Part shown: positions 34,813 through 43,169 of the stretch, one piece after another | How the letters are laid out: the number at the start of each line of letters is the position of its first letter | Position numbering within the stretch: the stretch's first letter is position 1 | Virus record (IMG/VR): IMGVR_UViG_3300044675_005482 | Location: 49,998-113,997 of that record | Length of the DNA: 64,000 nucleotides | Strand: one strand, 5' to 3' | DNA from: a virus | Made by a program: the position numbers and the translations under genes | The notes under the pieces: generated by a model | Seen by the model: the letters and a program-made list of their open reading frames with translations, nothing else | What the model was told of the DNA's origin: nothing | The model's database searches: none

Positions 34813-37326
34813 TTGACTAGAAAGTTACAGTATTTTTTAACCAGCCTTTTTATAATCGGCTGGCTTTTCCTTTTTGGGCCCAGTATAGCAAATGCTGATG
34901 AGCCAACAGTTCAAGTAACTCCAGCTAATCCTTCTTCAGATACTGCCACAGCAACCACTCCTATTACAGTTGAAACGGTTGCAGATAAGGTAGAAGCGGC
35001 AGCAGATACATTACAGGCAGCAGCAGAAACACAAGCAGCTGCTATAACTACTACAATTCAAGCTAATGTTCCTAACACAACAATAACACAAGCAGCTACA
35101 ATTGCTACCACACAAGAGCCAATTGCTACTGCAGTTGCAGAGGCTACAGTAAAGGTGCAAGAGGCCACAACAGCGATTCAGTCTGCTGAGACAGCGGTTT
35201 CTGTTGCTACAACGGCACAGTCAGCTGTTGAGTCACAAACGGTGGTAGTTGCAGAAGCAACAACAAATTTAAATAATGCTCAGACAGCATTAAATACAGT
35301 AACTCAGCAAGTCGAATCACAGACCGCAGTGGTTGCTGCAGATACTGCAAACGTAGCAGTGGCGCAGGCTGCCGTTAATGCACAGACCACCGTAGTAAAT
35401 ACCGAAACTTCAGAGCTAACTGCTCTTCAAAATACTCCTTCAGATTCTAAAACCTATACAACTACTGGATATGTAGCCCCAGTTGCTCCTGAAAATCCAA
35501 CCACAACCACTACAGTTTTGCCAGCAATGTATGATGCAGCAACTAAAATAAACACACCGTTTGATATCAAAATGGGTAACACTGTTTATGAAGGACAGGG
35601 CAATAATAGCCAGATATATGTAACTTCAAAAGCAACTATTACATTTGGCGTGGGAGATTTTAACTGGACCGACTTCCCAGCAGGTGCACACATTTCAGTA
35701 TTTGGTAGTGATTTTATGAGTGCAGGTCCTGGTGCTGGAATTACTGTAAAAACAACAGAGACAACTTTAGCTGTTGATTGGGATCTTCATAGATTTGGAG
35801 ACAATAATGGACCAATTACAAATGTTAATTGGACTATGACTGTTAACCCTACAACAGGTGAATGGACTGGTGTAGGTACCGTTGCTGGTAATACTACATC
35901 ATTATATGGCGGACCTCGTATTGGAATTCGTGAGGCTTCTGGCCAAGCTGTAAAGCCAATGACAAATGTAACTAATACAGAACTAACTGCTCAAATTGAA
36001 AGTCAAACAGCAGTGGTTGCTACTGAAACTGCAGAACTAACTACCTTAGTCCAAGAAAAGAATGAAGCTGTAGCGGTACTTGCAGCAGACACTGCAATTC
36101 TAAATACATTGCAAGCGCAAAAAACAACTGCTGAAGCAGTAGTTATAGATAAAACAGAAATTAAAACAGCAGAAGTTGCAACTTTAACTCAACTTACAGA
36201 AACTGCAACGGCCACAGTTCAGGCTGCAGATACACTTGCAAATACAGCAACTACAAAAGTAAATGAGGCAGTAACAGCAATGACAAATGCTGCACAAGTT
36301 ACTACAAATTATTACGCAGAACAGAGAGCTGCACAACAAGCAGCGTCTCAGGCAGCTGCAGAAGCAGCAGCACAACAAGCAGCACAAGAAGCTGCGGCAG
36401 CGGAAGCTGCAGCGGCCAAAGCAGAAGCAGAAGCTAAAGCAGCTGCAGAAGCTGCAGCAAAAGCCGAAGCCGAAGCAAAGGCAGCCGCTGAAGCAGCGGC
36501 CAAAGCAGAAGCAGATAGAGTTGCTGCTGAGGAAGCAGCAGCTAAAGCAGAAGCAGATCGTGTAGCAGCAGAAGAAGCTGCAGCAAAAGCTGAACAAGAA
36601 GCTAAAGAGCAAGCAGAGGCAAATGCTAAAGCAGAAGCAGAAAGATTAGAGGCAGAAGCAGAGGCTGCAAGACAAGCAGAAGAGCAAGCCAAAGCAGAAG
36701 CAGAAGCTAAAGCACAAGAAGAAGCAAATGCAAAAGCAGAAGCGGAAGCTAAGCAAGCAGAGGCAGATAAATTAAAGGCTGAGGCGGAAGCAAAAGAGGC
36801 AGAGAAGGAAGCCCTTGATAAAGCTATAGAAGATGCTAAACAAGGTAAAGAATTAACTGAAGAACAAAAAGACGCAGTAGTTGAAAGTCTTGTTGCAGAC
36901 CTAAAGCAAGGAGAAGCAGTAAGTTCTGCAGATATTAAAGCATCTGGAATTGAATATAAAGATCTTCCACCTGCAACCCCAGTAGATGTTAGAACAGATG
37001 AAAATGGAAATGCAGTTGTAATTACTGCAGCAGTTGCTGCACAAGTAGAATTATTACAAAATCCTTCAGAGCTTTTGTCAACAGCATTAGAGAATCCAGC
37101 TGCAGCAATTGCAGCATTGGGCGCAATCGGTGCTGACATGTCAGATGAAGAAAGAGAAGAAGCAACAGATATGGTTGTTGCTACAGTAGTTGCAGCAGGT
37201 GCTGCAATTAACGCAGCAGCCGTTGCCACAGGAGGAGCCACAGGAGGTGGCACAGGAGGCGGAGGAAGTTCTGGTGGGGGCTCAGGAGCCAATTCACCAG
37301 GTTCACGAGGAGGAAGAAGATGGTAA
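34813..37326 (+). CDS. exported Ala-rich coiled-coil protein
   Basis: 837 residues, TTG start. A signal peptide (about residues 1-28, ends ANA-DE) leads to Thr/Ala-rich helices, a beta domain at about 240-390, then a TolA-like Ala/Glu/Lys coiled coil (about 500-690) with a repeated ADRVAAEEAAAKAE unit and a Gly/Ser tail. A long exported rod; may line the cell envelope, block superinfection or assist lysis, as it lies just before two holin-like genes. Confidence 0.8.
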   Translation: MTRKLQYFLTSLFIIGWLFLFGPSIANADEPTVQVTPANPSSDTATATTPITVETVADKVEAAADTLQAAAETQAAAITTTIQANVPNTTITQAATIATTQEPIATAVAEATVKVQEATTAIQSAETAVSVATTAQSAVESQTVVVAEATTNLNNAQTALNTVTQQVESQTAVVAADTANVAVAQAAVNAQTTVVNTETSELTALQNTPSDSKTYTTTGYVAPVAPENPTTTTTVLPAMYDAATKINTPFDIKMGNTVYEGQGNNSQIYVTSKATITFGVGDFNWTDFPAGAHISVFGSDFMSAGPGAGITVKTTETTLAVDWDLHRFGDNNGPITNVNWTMTVNPTTGEWTGVGTVAGNTTSLYGGPRIGIREASGQAVKPMTNVTNTELTAQIESQTAVVATETAELTTLVQEKNEAVAVLAADTAILNTLQAQKTTAEAVVIDKTEIKTAEVATLTQLTETATATVQAADTLANTATTKVNEAVTAMTNAAQVTTNYYAEQRAAQQAASQAAAEAAAQQAAQEAAAAEAAAAKAEAEAKAAAEAAAKAEAEAKAAAEAAAKAEADRVAAEEAAAKAEADRVAAEEAAAKAEQEAKEQAEANAKAEAERLEAEAEAARQAEEQAKAEAEAKAQEEANAKAEAEAKQAEADKLKAEAEAKEAEKEALDKAIEDAKQGKELTEEQKDAVVESLVADLKQGEAVSSADIKASGIEYKDLPPATPVDVRTDENGNAVVITAAVAAQVELLQNPSELLSTALENPAAAIAALGAIGADMSDEEREEATDMVVATVVAAGAAINAAAVATGGATGGGTGGGGSSGGGSGANSPGSRGGRRW

Positions 37327-37499
37327 GAATAATAAAGAATATCCTAAAGGATATGGTAGACCAAGCATGGACGCTTCTCGGTATGTTTATTGCTTGGGTA
37401 GTTCTGGACGGAAGTGCAAAGACTGTAGTTGGTTATGGAATCATGGCAACAACTGCTCTTTGGATAATTACAAGCCCGATCAGAAATAGAGAGGAATAA
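37320..37499 (+). CDS. holin-like small membrane protein 1
   Basis: 59 residues, overlapping the coiled-coil gene. A basic amphipathic N-terminus, two hydrophobic helices (AWTLLGMFIAWVVLDG and GYGIMATTALWIIT), and a short charged tail: a class II holin layout. No direct proof. Confidence 0.6.
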   Translation: MVRIIKNILKDMVDQAWTLLGMFIAWVVLDGSAKTVVGYGIMATTALWIITSPIRNREE

Positions 37500-37501
37500 A
37501 A

Positions 37502-37792
37502 ATGGCAAAAGCACATATTGAAGAGCCAGTACAGGTAGGTTCTGGAGCAATTGCAAGCATCAATAACATATTCATGAGAATTGTTGCTGTATTTGCAGCA
37601 TCAGGACTTTCAGTAATTGGAGCAGGAGCAGTAGTCGGAATTGAAACATACAAGGCTGTTATTCTTGCTGGAACATTAGGAGTAGCAACAGTAGTTGAGA
37701 AATTAGCTCGTGGTTTCCTAGATGATGGCAAGCTAACAATTGATGAAATTAATTCAGCGTTTTCAGCAGTCGATAAAAAAGCTGCGAAATAA
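37502..37792 (+). CDS. holin-like small membrane protein 2
   Basis: 96 residues with two hydrophobic stretches (MRIVAVFAASGLSVIGAGAVVG, TYKAVILAGTLGVATVV) and a charged C-terminus. Preceded by GAGGAATAA. Either the holin or a holin/antiholin partner of the gene before it. Confidence 0.65.
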   Translation: MAKAHIEEPVQVGSGAIASINNIFMRIVAVFAASGLSVIGAGAVVGIETYKAVILAGTLGVATVVEKLARGFLDDGKLTIDEINSAFSAVDKKAAK

Positions 37793-37807
37793 TGCTATAA
37801 TAGTATT

Positions 37808-37951
37808 ATGAAAACCTATTTAATTAAGTTATCTGTTGATATTGAAATAGAGGCCTTTAATGAGGACGATGCTAAAGAATATTTATCAGACATATTTAAT
37901 ATTGATGATGAGATTAAAAAGGTTGGCATAGTAAAAATTATTGAAAAATAA
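37808..37951 (+). CDS. 47-residue hypothetical protein
   Basis: Starts with KTYLIKLSVDIEIEAFNEDDAKEYLSDIF, a ferredoxin-like beta-alpha-beta pattern. Leaderless: TATAAT at 37796-37801, 6 nt, ATG. Short but with a complete promoter, so probably real. Confidence 0.65.
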   Translation: MKTYLIKLSVDIEIEAFNEDDAKEYLSDIFNIDDEIKKVGIVKIIEK

Positions 37952-37954
37952 TCG

Positions 37955-37984
37955 TTGACAAACCTCATTAATACAATGTATAAT
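37955..37984 (+). promoter_or_regulatory. strong promoter TTGACA-18-TATAAT
   Basis: Both hexamers are consensus. About 30 nt of leader with AGGA precede the GTG start at 38020. Drives the WhiB operon. Confidence 0.85.
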
Positions 37985-38019
37985 AGTTATACCAGGCGGA
38001 CTGAGTGATAGGAAAATGA

Positions 38020-38253
38020 GTGCTTAATCTCACCGAAAAGGGTGTTGAGGTATTTATCAAAAAATACAAAAGCGACAAGCAAGAGTCTTTCTGGGATAAC
38101 TACGACCTAATTATTTGGAATAAAAATAATAGTGGTTTTACAAACATCAAAGGACTTTTCAGAAACAATTCATGGGGCCTAGCAGATAAAATATCTGTTA
38201 GTGATCAAGGAGTCTGGAAACTGTCAAAAAAGTATGTCAAATATTTTAAATGA
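38020..38253 (+). CDS. hypothetical protein
   Basis: 77 residues, GTG start. Lys- and Trp-rich (KKYKSDKQESFWDNYDLIIWNKN). First gene behind a consensus promoter and overlapping the WhiB gene. Not recognised. Confidence 0.65.
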   Translation: MLNLTEKGVEVFIKKYKSDKQESFWDNYDLIIWNKNNSGFTNIKGLFRNNSWGLADKISVSDQGVWKLSKKYVKYFK

Positions 38254-38545
38254 ACTTGGTATAGATAGAGACGACTTTCAATGGTTCCATCTTGCGCTAT
38301 GTCGTGGGATGGACACCAATTTGTTCTATGACAAGTACGAAGCAGATGTAAATATAGCAAAAAATATAGACGAGGCCTGTCTTGGGTGCCCCGTTATTAA
38401 AACATGCTACGAGTTTGGTACTGAAAACAACGAGCACGGAATCTGGGGTGGAGTGTACTTAAACTCTGGATCAACAGATAAAGCCAGAAACTCTCATAAA
38501 ACAAAAGAGGTCTGGAAGAGACTAAAGGCAAAGCATGGAAAATAA
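38234..38545 (+). CDS. WhiB-family iron-sulfur transcription factor
   Basis: 103 residues from ATG 38234. Four cysteines (LCRGMDTNLFY; ACLGCPVIKTC) and the GIWGG turn define the family, followed by a basic C-terminal tail that contacts DNA. WhiB proteins bind host sigma factor, so this phage copy likely redirects host transcription or blocks superinfection. The family is restricted to actinobacteria and their phages. Confidence 0.92.
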   Translation: MSNILNELGIDRDDFQWFHLALCRGMDTNLFYDKYEADVNIAKNIDEACLGCPVIKTCYEFGTENNEHGIWGGVYLNSGSTDKARNSHKTKEVWKRLKAKHGK

Positions 38546-38840
38546 ACACTTTAAGTATGGAATCAATCAATGGACTGGTGAGCCAAATAAGCCTGTTTTT
38601 TATACCCCAGAAATGTCTAAAGCTGTAAGATCAATTAAAAAACCAGTTCACAATTTACAAATGGACATAGCACAGTACCCAGATTTTCTTGCTATAAGAC
38701 TATATGAAGATAATTTTGTTCAATTTGCTGGAAATAAAAAAGAAATGGTAATTGATTATGTATCTAAGATTAAAAAGATTATAGAGTCATATGGGGTAAG
38801 ATGTGAATTGGAAGGTGTTCCTAGTGCAAGAATACTATGA
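38535..38840 (+). CDS. hypothetical protein
   Basis: 101 residues, overlapping the WhiB gene. C-terminal half FLAIRLYEDNFVQFAGNKKEMVIDYVSKIKKIIES has an alternating beta-alpha pattern. Unknown function. Confidence 0.7.
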   Translation: MENKHFKYGINQWTGEPNKPVFYTPEMSKAVRSIKKPVHNLQMDIAQYPDFLAIRLYEDNFVQFAGNKKEMVIDYVSKIKKIIESYGVRCELEGVPSARIL

Positions 38841-39021
38841 TACGGTTATTATAGTTTATTTACACAATTTAGGTGTTACTGGAACAATTGATAAAATGGG
38901 AGCGTATGCTTCAATTGTAAGATATAAAAAAGACGAAGTAGAGTACGAAGAACTGATTGAAAATAATGAATTCGCCATATTGGATGAATTAGTATTTGAA
39001 CATATAATAGAGGAACAATAA
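38824..39021 (+). CDS. hypothetical protein
   Basis: 65 residues from GTG 38824, with GGAAGG upstream. Acidic C-terminus (ELIENNEFAILDELVFEHIIEEQ). Its stop overlaps the next ATG. Unknown. Confidence 0.6.
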   Translation: MQEYYDTVIIVYLHNLGVTGTIDKMGAYASIVRYKKDEVEYEELIENNEFAILDELVFEHIIEEQ

Positions 39022-39257
39022 TGGAAAAGATCCTGTGCTATTCATGCAATAAGAGTAAGAATAAACTAAGCGTAAAGTTTTCTTCCCTTTTGCCAATTAG
39101 CCTACTGATGTGCGAAACCTGCATATCTTCTAAGTTTGAGCCACGCTGGGTAATTATCTTGTCTGGAAGACAAAATGGGGCTGAGTCCGTAAGAGACTTT
39201 ATCCTAAAAAGAAAGTACGTTGGTAGCGAAATTACAGCATCTGAGCTTATTCTTTAA
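39021..39257 (+). CDS. small zinc-finger protein
   Basis: 78 residues. CYSC-x26-CETC zinc ribbon followed by a basic helix (SVRDFILKRKYVG). Coupled to the gene before it. Confidence 0.7.
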   Translation: MEKILCYSCNKSKNKLSVKFSSLLPISLLMCETCISSKFEPRWVIILSGRQNGAESVRDFILKRKYVGSEITASELIL

Positions 39258-39262
39258 GCATG

Positions 39263-39291
39263 TTGGACATTGAATTTATAAATAGTATACT
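39263..39291 (+). promoter_or_regulatory. leaderless promoter TTGGAC-17-TATACT
   Basis: TTGGAC 39263-39268, 17 bp, TATACT 39286-39291, 6 nt, ATG 39298. Confidence 0.75.
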
Positions 39292-39297
39292 AGTATT

Positions 39298-39855
39298 ATG
39301 ACCTGTATAGTTGCTATTGCCCAAAATGGAGTTGTCTATATGGCCTCCGACCATGCTGCTTCAGACGATAAAACTGGATGGATTCTGTCTAGAAAAGAAC
39401 CAAAGGTTTTTAAAGTTGGACAATATGGAGTTGCATTTACAGATTCATTTCGCATGGGACAAATTTTGCAATACTCATGGACTCCTCCAAAGTACACACC
39501 AACAAAAACAAATTCTGGTTTAGATAAATTTATGAGAACTAAGTTTGTTGATTCAGTTAAGCAAGCATTTAAAGACAACGGATACGGAAGCATCGGATCT
39601 TCCTCAGAAGAAGATACTGGTGGAATTTTTATAGTAGGGGTATGCGGTAGAATCTTTACTATAGATGAAGACTTTCATGTAGGAGAAAATGTTGTAAACT
39701 ATATGGCGGAAGGCAGTGGCGGAATGATAGCATTGGGAGCTTTATACGCTACAAAAAATCAAAAGAATCCACGTTTACGTTTAAAGGCTGCATTAGAAGC
39801 TGCAACAGAGTTTAATATGTCAGTAGCAGCACCCTACACTTATATTCAAGTTTAG
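39298..39855 (+). CDS. proteasome-beta/HslV-like Ntn hydrolase
   Basis: 185 residues. MTCIVAIAQNGVVYMASD places Thr2 where the catalytic nucleophile would be exposed after Met removal, with the family Asp in the ASD strand, KVFKVG (Lys33 region) and AEGSGGMIALGAL (the GSG loop). This is the 20S beta/HslV fold. May degrade host proteins, process virion proteins, or compete with the host proteasome. Leaderless. Confidence 0.82.
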   Translation: MTCIVAIAQNGVVYMASDHAASDDKTGWILSRKEPKVFKVGQYGVAFTDSFRMGQILQYSWTPPKYTPTKTNSGLDKFMRTKFVDSVKQAFKDNGYGSIGSSSEEDTGGIFIVGVCGRIFTIDEDFHVGENVVNYMAEGSGGMIALGALYATKNQKNPRLRLKAALEAATEFNMSVAAPYTYIQV

Positions 39856-39869
39856 TGTATAATTGAGGT

Positions 39870-40199
39870 ATGAAGATGTTAACAACCTTACTTGCAGCAG
39901 TAGTTGGATTTTTCGGATTCAAGGCGGCCAGAGAGTTCTTTGATAAGAATGTAATTTTAATTGCAGATAAAGACGATATTATTCAAGAAGGATATAACGA
40001 TCCTGATGATTTTTACAAAGATGCTATGGATTTAAGAGGGACCCCAACACACGAATGCGTATGTGGATCTAATATATGGAATGTTAGAGTTATATTCCAA
40101 GATTTTGAGGTTGCCCAATACTTTTTAGATATGGAATGTGCAGGCTGTGGTAGCATTGCAACAGCACCTACGTTATTAGACAGAGAACCTAAAGAATGA
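39870..40199 (+). CDS. membrane-anchored zinc-ribbon protein
   Basis: 109 residues. Leaderless (TATAAT 39858-39863, 6 nt, ATG). N-terminal transmembrane helix (LTTLLAAVVGFFGF), then a soluble part with CVCG and CAGC pairs. Unknown function. Confidence 0.7.
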   Translation: MKMLTTLLAAVVGFFGFKAAREFFDKNVILIADKDDIIQEGYNDPDDFYKDAMDLRGTPTHECVCGSNIWNVRVIFQDFEVAQYFLDMECAGCGSIATAPTLLDREPKE

Positions 40200-40357
40200 G
40201 AAAGACTGAAAGAATAAGGGCTCTAGAGATAGAGCAATCCGCTTTAAAGGCACAATTAGACCTGCTTACAGAAACATTGTTAACTTTAATAGACATTCGT
40301 AGTCTAGAAAAGACTACTCTAGAGTCTGGCAAGTGGTATACAAAACCTAAAGAATAG
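40196..40357 (+). CDS. small coiled-coil protein
   Basis: 53 residues, a single amphipathic helix (RIRALEIEQSALKAQLDLLTETL). ATGA overlap with the previous gene. Ends next to a hairpin/promoter. Confidence 0.6.
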   Translation: MRKTERIRALEIEQSALKAQLDLLTETLLTLIDIRSLEKTTLESGKWYTKPKE

Positions 40358-40390
40358 GCTATTGACAGCCATTATTCTATTTAGTAGAAT
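40357..40390 (+). promoter_or_regulatory. hairpin-embedded leaderless promoter TTGACA-17-TAGAAT
   Basis: GGCT-attgac-AGCC hairpin (40357-40370) holds the -35 TTGACA (40362-40367); 17 bp later TAGAAT (40385-40390), 6 nt, ATG 40397. Same spacer and downstream bases (TTTAG TAGAAT) as the promoter at 8943-8971. Confidence 0.85.
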
Positions 40391-40396
40391 AAAGAA

Positions 40397-41338
40397 ATGA
40401 ATACAAAAACTATAGCGCTGATTGCAGCCTTACTAATTGCAGTACCTCAATCTGCTGAAGCTTCTAAGACTTCAGTTAAGAATACTACTATCACAACGCC
40501 TTCATTGGCAATTCTAGACACTGGACTAGACACCTCTTTGCCGTTCTTTGCTGGCAAAATTGTACACGAAGTTTGTTTTGTTGGCTGGAGCACATGTCCA
40601 AACGGTTCTGGTTTTCAAGAAGGTCCTGGGTCTGCTGTTGTAAACCCTAAGTTTATTAATACAAATGGATTTGATCATGGAACACAGATGGCCTATATTG
40701 CATTGGCTACTAATCCAAATATGAATATTGTGTTTGTTAGAATTGTCGGTAATACTTCAGACGGAAGACGACAGATTGTCCCAGATAGCACAATTGAAGG
40801 TGCATTAAAGTGGGTACTGGCAAATAAAGATAAGTATAATATTCAAGCAGTTGCAATGGCGCAAGGGTCTATGTCAAGAAACACTTCTGCAACAGATTAT
40901 TGCGTAAAGATTCCTACAGTAACTTCAGCAGTCGATGCCCTTGTTGCTGCTGGTGTACCTTCTTTCTTCCCTAATGGAAATGATAGAAATTATAATAAGA
41001 TTAATTGGCCAGCATGTATCCCATCAGCAGTTGCGGTTGGATCAACAGACCAAATGGGGTCCATCAACCTATATACAAATCACGATAAGTCTTTGACAGA
41101 CTTTTTCTCTCTAGGCAATGCTAAAGTAATGGTTCCTGGTGGATCAATTATTAATGGTGCTGGAACCTCTATCTCTGTTCAAACTGCAGCAGCAAATTGG
41201 ATTAAGCTAAAGTCTGCTAAGCCAAATCTCAGTTATCAAGAAACATATAATTTAATTCTTAAAACTGGAAAGGCAACCAAAAATTCAAGAATACCTACTG
41301 GTATTTTGTTTGATGTGAATGGGGCAATAAATGGATAA
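40397..41338 (+). CDS. secreted subtilisin-like serine protease
   Basis: 313 residues. Signal peptide (about residues 1-22, ALIAALLIAVPQSAEA), then the catalytic Asp in LAILDTGLD, His in FDHGTQMA, oxyanion Asn in FPNGND and Ser in GAGTSISVQTAA, all in S8 order. Unlike typical phage proteases it carries an export signal, so it acts outside the membrane. Possible roles: removing a host surface layer, assisting lysis, or superinfection control. Confidence 0.88.
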   Translation: MNTKTIALIAALLIAVPQSAEASKTSVKNTTITTPSLAILDTGLDTSLPFFAGKIVHEVCFVGWSTCPNGSGFQEGPGSAVVNPKFINTNGFDHGTQMAYIALATNPNMNIVFVRIVGNTSDGRRQIVPDSTIEGALKWVLANKDKYNIQAVAMAQGSMSRNTSATDYCVKIPTVTSAVDALVAAGVPSFFPNGNDRNYNKINWPACIPSAVAVGSTDQMGSINLYTNHDKSLTDFFSLGNAKVMVPGGSIINGAGTSISVQTAAANWIKLKSAKPNLSYQETYNLILKTGKATKNSRIPTGILFDVNGAING

Positions 41339-41540
41339 ACAGCAAACTGTAATGGAAGGCATCATTGAAGATGTAGCAACAGACCTATATAATAAATGGT
41401 CAGCAGCACTTCCAGAAGCAGAAAGAAATGATAATGCATTTAGTGCTTTATCAACAAATGCTCACGAGACTACTTTATTTATTATTCAAAACTTTATGAA
41501 TAGATTTAATGAAGCAGCAGAGGAACTAAAAGATAAATGA
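41331..41540 (+). CDS. small helical protein
   Basis: 69 residues, acidic, all helical. Overlaps the protease and thioredoxin genes. Unknown. Confidence 0.65.
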   Translation: MDKQQTVMEGIIEDVATDLYNKWSAALPEAERNDNAFSALSTNAHETTLFIIQNFMNRFNEAAEELKDK

Positions 41541-41839
41541 AGATTACAGACGACACATTAGACGAAGTTTTAAAGTCTAACGATTTAGTCCTTGTGGATT
41601 TCTGGGCTGAATGGTGCGGACCGTGTTTAAAGATATCTCCAATTCTAGATGAAATATCTAAAGAGACTGGGCTACTCGTTGGTAAGTTAAATATTGATGA
41701 GAATCCTGTAAAAACATCTGAATATTCAGTTGTCTCTATACCAAATATGATATTATTTAAAGACGGTAAGCCAGTAAAAACCATAATTGGAGCAAAGCCA
41801 AAGCATGCTATGCTAAAGGAGCTTGAAGAATGGATTTAG
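41537..41839 (+). CDS. thioredoxin
   Basis: 100 residues. DFWAEWCGPCLKISP active site and the cis-Pro strand VVSIPNMILFKDGK. Full-length canonical fold. May reduce phage ribonucleotide-metabolism or iron-sulfur proteins. Confidence 0.95.
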   Translation: MKITDDTLDEVLKSNDLVLVDFWAEWCGPCLKISPILDEISKETGLLVGKLNIDENPVKTSEYSVVSIPNMILFKDGKPVKTIIGAKPKHAMLKELEEWI

Positions 41840-42024
41840 AAAACCTAGACTCAGATCATTTAGAGTTTGAGATATGGTTAAAAAATGGCTTTGATCGTGG
41901 ATGGGTATCAGATGTATTCTGTAATACTCATGACGGTCCACCTCTTTCAGAAGAAGAGGCGCAAGAATGGGATGAGGGCGGAGATCCGTGCTCTTTCCAA
42001 GTTAAAGTAAATATGCTAAACTAA
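41830..42024 (+). CDS. acidic hypothetical protein
   Basis: 64 residues, rich in D and E, with FCNTHDGPPLSEEEAQEWDEGGDPC. This short pattern recurs in actinophage and actinobacterial small proteins. Overlaps thioredoxin by 10 nt. Confidence 0.7.
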   Translation: MDLENLDSDHLEFEIWLKNGFDRGWVSDVFCNTHDGPPLSEEEAQEWDEGGDPCSFQVKVNMLN

Positions 42025-42073
42025 GTTTCTGTGCTCGCATAAGAGGCAGAATAAATAAGGAGAAATGAATTAA

Positions 42074-43096
42074 ATGAACTCATTTAAGAAAGTATCGCTA
42101 ATCATCGCTGCAGCCCTGACTAGCACAATGCTTGTATCGCCAGCAGCTAACGCTAACGCTGGAACTGTTACCCTAACGGTGGCGGGATCTGCAGCAGTAG
42201 GTGGAACAGTAGTAGGAACTCCTGTATCACTACCAGTACCAGCAGATAACAGTATCGATGCAGCAGATGCATTAAAGATTGCTGTAACATCAGTAGACAC
42301 TGGAACAGTAGTAACAGCAGTTGCAACAAATGCAACAATTGTTCCTGCTCTAGCAACAGCATCAGCACCAGTAACTGCATCAAGCGGTTCATCAACACTT
42401 TCAGTTTCAACAGGAACTGGAAATTCAGCAGACTTTTTTGTATATACTAAGTCTACAGCAGTAGGAACAGTTGCGATTACTCGTGCTGGAACTACAACAG
42501 TTTATTATGTACAAGGTACAGCAGGTGCCCTAAACTCAATCGCAATTACAGCACCAGCATCTGGAGCAGCAGGAACAGTTGCAACACTTAAGGTAGCAGG
42601 ATACGATGTATTCGGAAACCTAAAGGGTGGATCAACAATTAATACTCTTGTAAGCTCAAATGGCGCAGCAGTTGTCACAGCTCTTACAACAGACACAGCA
42701 GTAGCAACACTTGGAACTAAGGAGCAGACAGTTACACTTCCTGCTTCAGGCCAGGTTGTAGTTACAGCATATGCAACAGTAGCATCAGCCGTAACAGGAC
42801 TTGCAACACCTGTAGGCTCTGTAGTTGCAACAGTAGCTGTTCGTGATCTTGCAGGAGAACTTGCAGCAACAAATGCTGCTCTTGCAGTAGCAAATGCTGC
42901 TCTTGCAGCAGAAAAGGCTGGACGTGCAGCAGATAAGGTTGCCTCAGATAAGGCCCTTGCAGACGCATCAGCAAAGCTTGCAACCGATAAGGCAGCAGCG
43001 GATCTTGCTAAGGCTACTTACATTGCAGAGTATAATGCTCTAGCAAAGAAGTGGAACGCAAAGAATCCAAAGGCTAAGGTTAAGCTAAAGAAGTAA
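42074..43096 (+). CDS. exported S-layer-like protein
   Basis: 340 residues. Signal peptide ending SPAANAN-AG; then a long Ala/Thr/Val-rich series of Ig-like strands; a C-terminal AAxNAALAxA coiled coil and a basic YNALAKKWNAKNPKAKVKLKK end. A strong leader (TAAGGAG) and biased codons suggest high expression. Resembles exported host surface proteins; may coat the infected cell. Confidence 0.75.
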   Translation: MNSFKKVSLIIAAALTSTMLVSPAANANAGTVTLTVAGSAAVGGTVVGTPVSLPVPADNSIDAADALKIAVTSVDTGTVVTAVATNATIVPALATASAPVTASSGSSTLSVSTGTGNSADFFVYTKSTAVGTVAITRAGTTTVYYVQGTAGALNSIAITAPASGAAGTVATLKVAGYDVFGNLKGGSTINTLVSSNGAAVVTALTTDTAVATLGTKEQTVTLPASGQVVVTAYATVASAVTGLATPVGSVVATVAVRDLAGELAATNAALAVANAALAAEKAGRAADKVASDKALADASAKLATDKAAADLAKATYIAEYNALAKKWNAKNPKAKVKLKK

Positions 43097-43104
43097 TGCT
43101 TACA

Positions 43105-43150
43105 TTAAAGATTGAGGGCAGTATATACTTATATTGTCCTCAATCTTTAA
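43105..43150 (+). terminator. 13-bp hairpin
   Basis: TTAAAGATTGAGG pairs with CCTCAATCTTTAA across a 20-nt loop. No long T-run follows, so it may act as an RNA stability element or weak terminator. Confidence 0.6.
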
Positions 43151-43169
43151 CTTCAACAGAAAGAATAAA

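Noticed and set aside
36348-37292. Minus-strand ORF of 314 aa, Ala/Ser-rich
   Set aside because: It is the antisense of the Ala/Glu/Lys coiled-coil gene; low-complexity GC pattern keeps the frame open. No ribosome site or promoter.
42168-42410. Minus-strand Leu-rich ORF
   Set aside because: Antisense shadow of the Ala/Thr/Val-rich exported protein; composition artefact.
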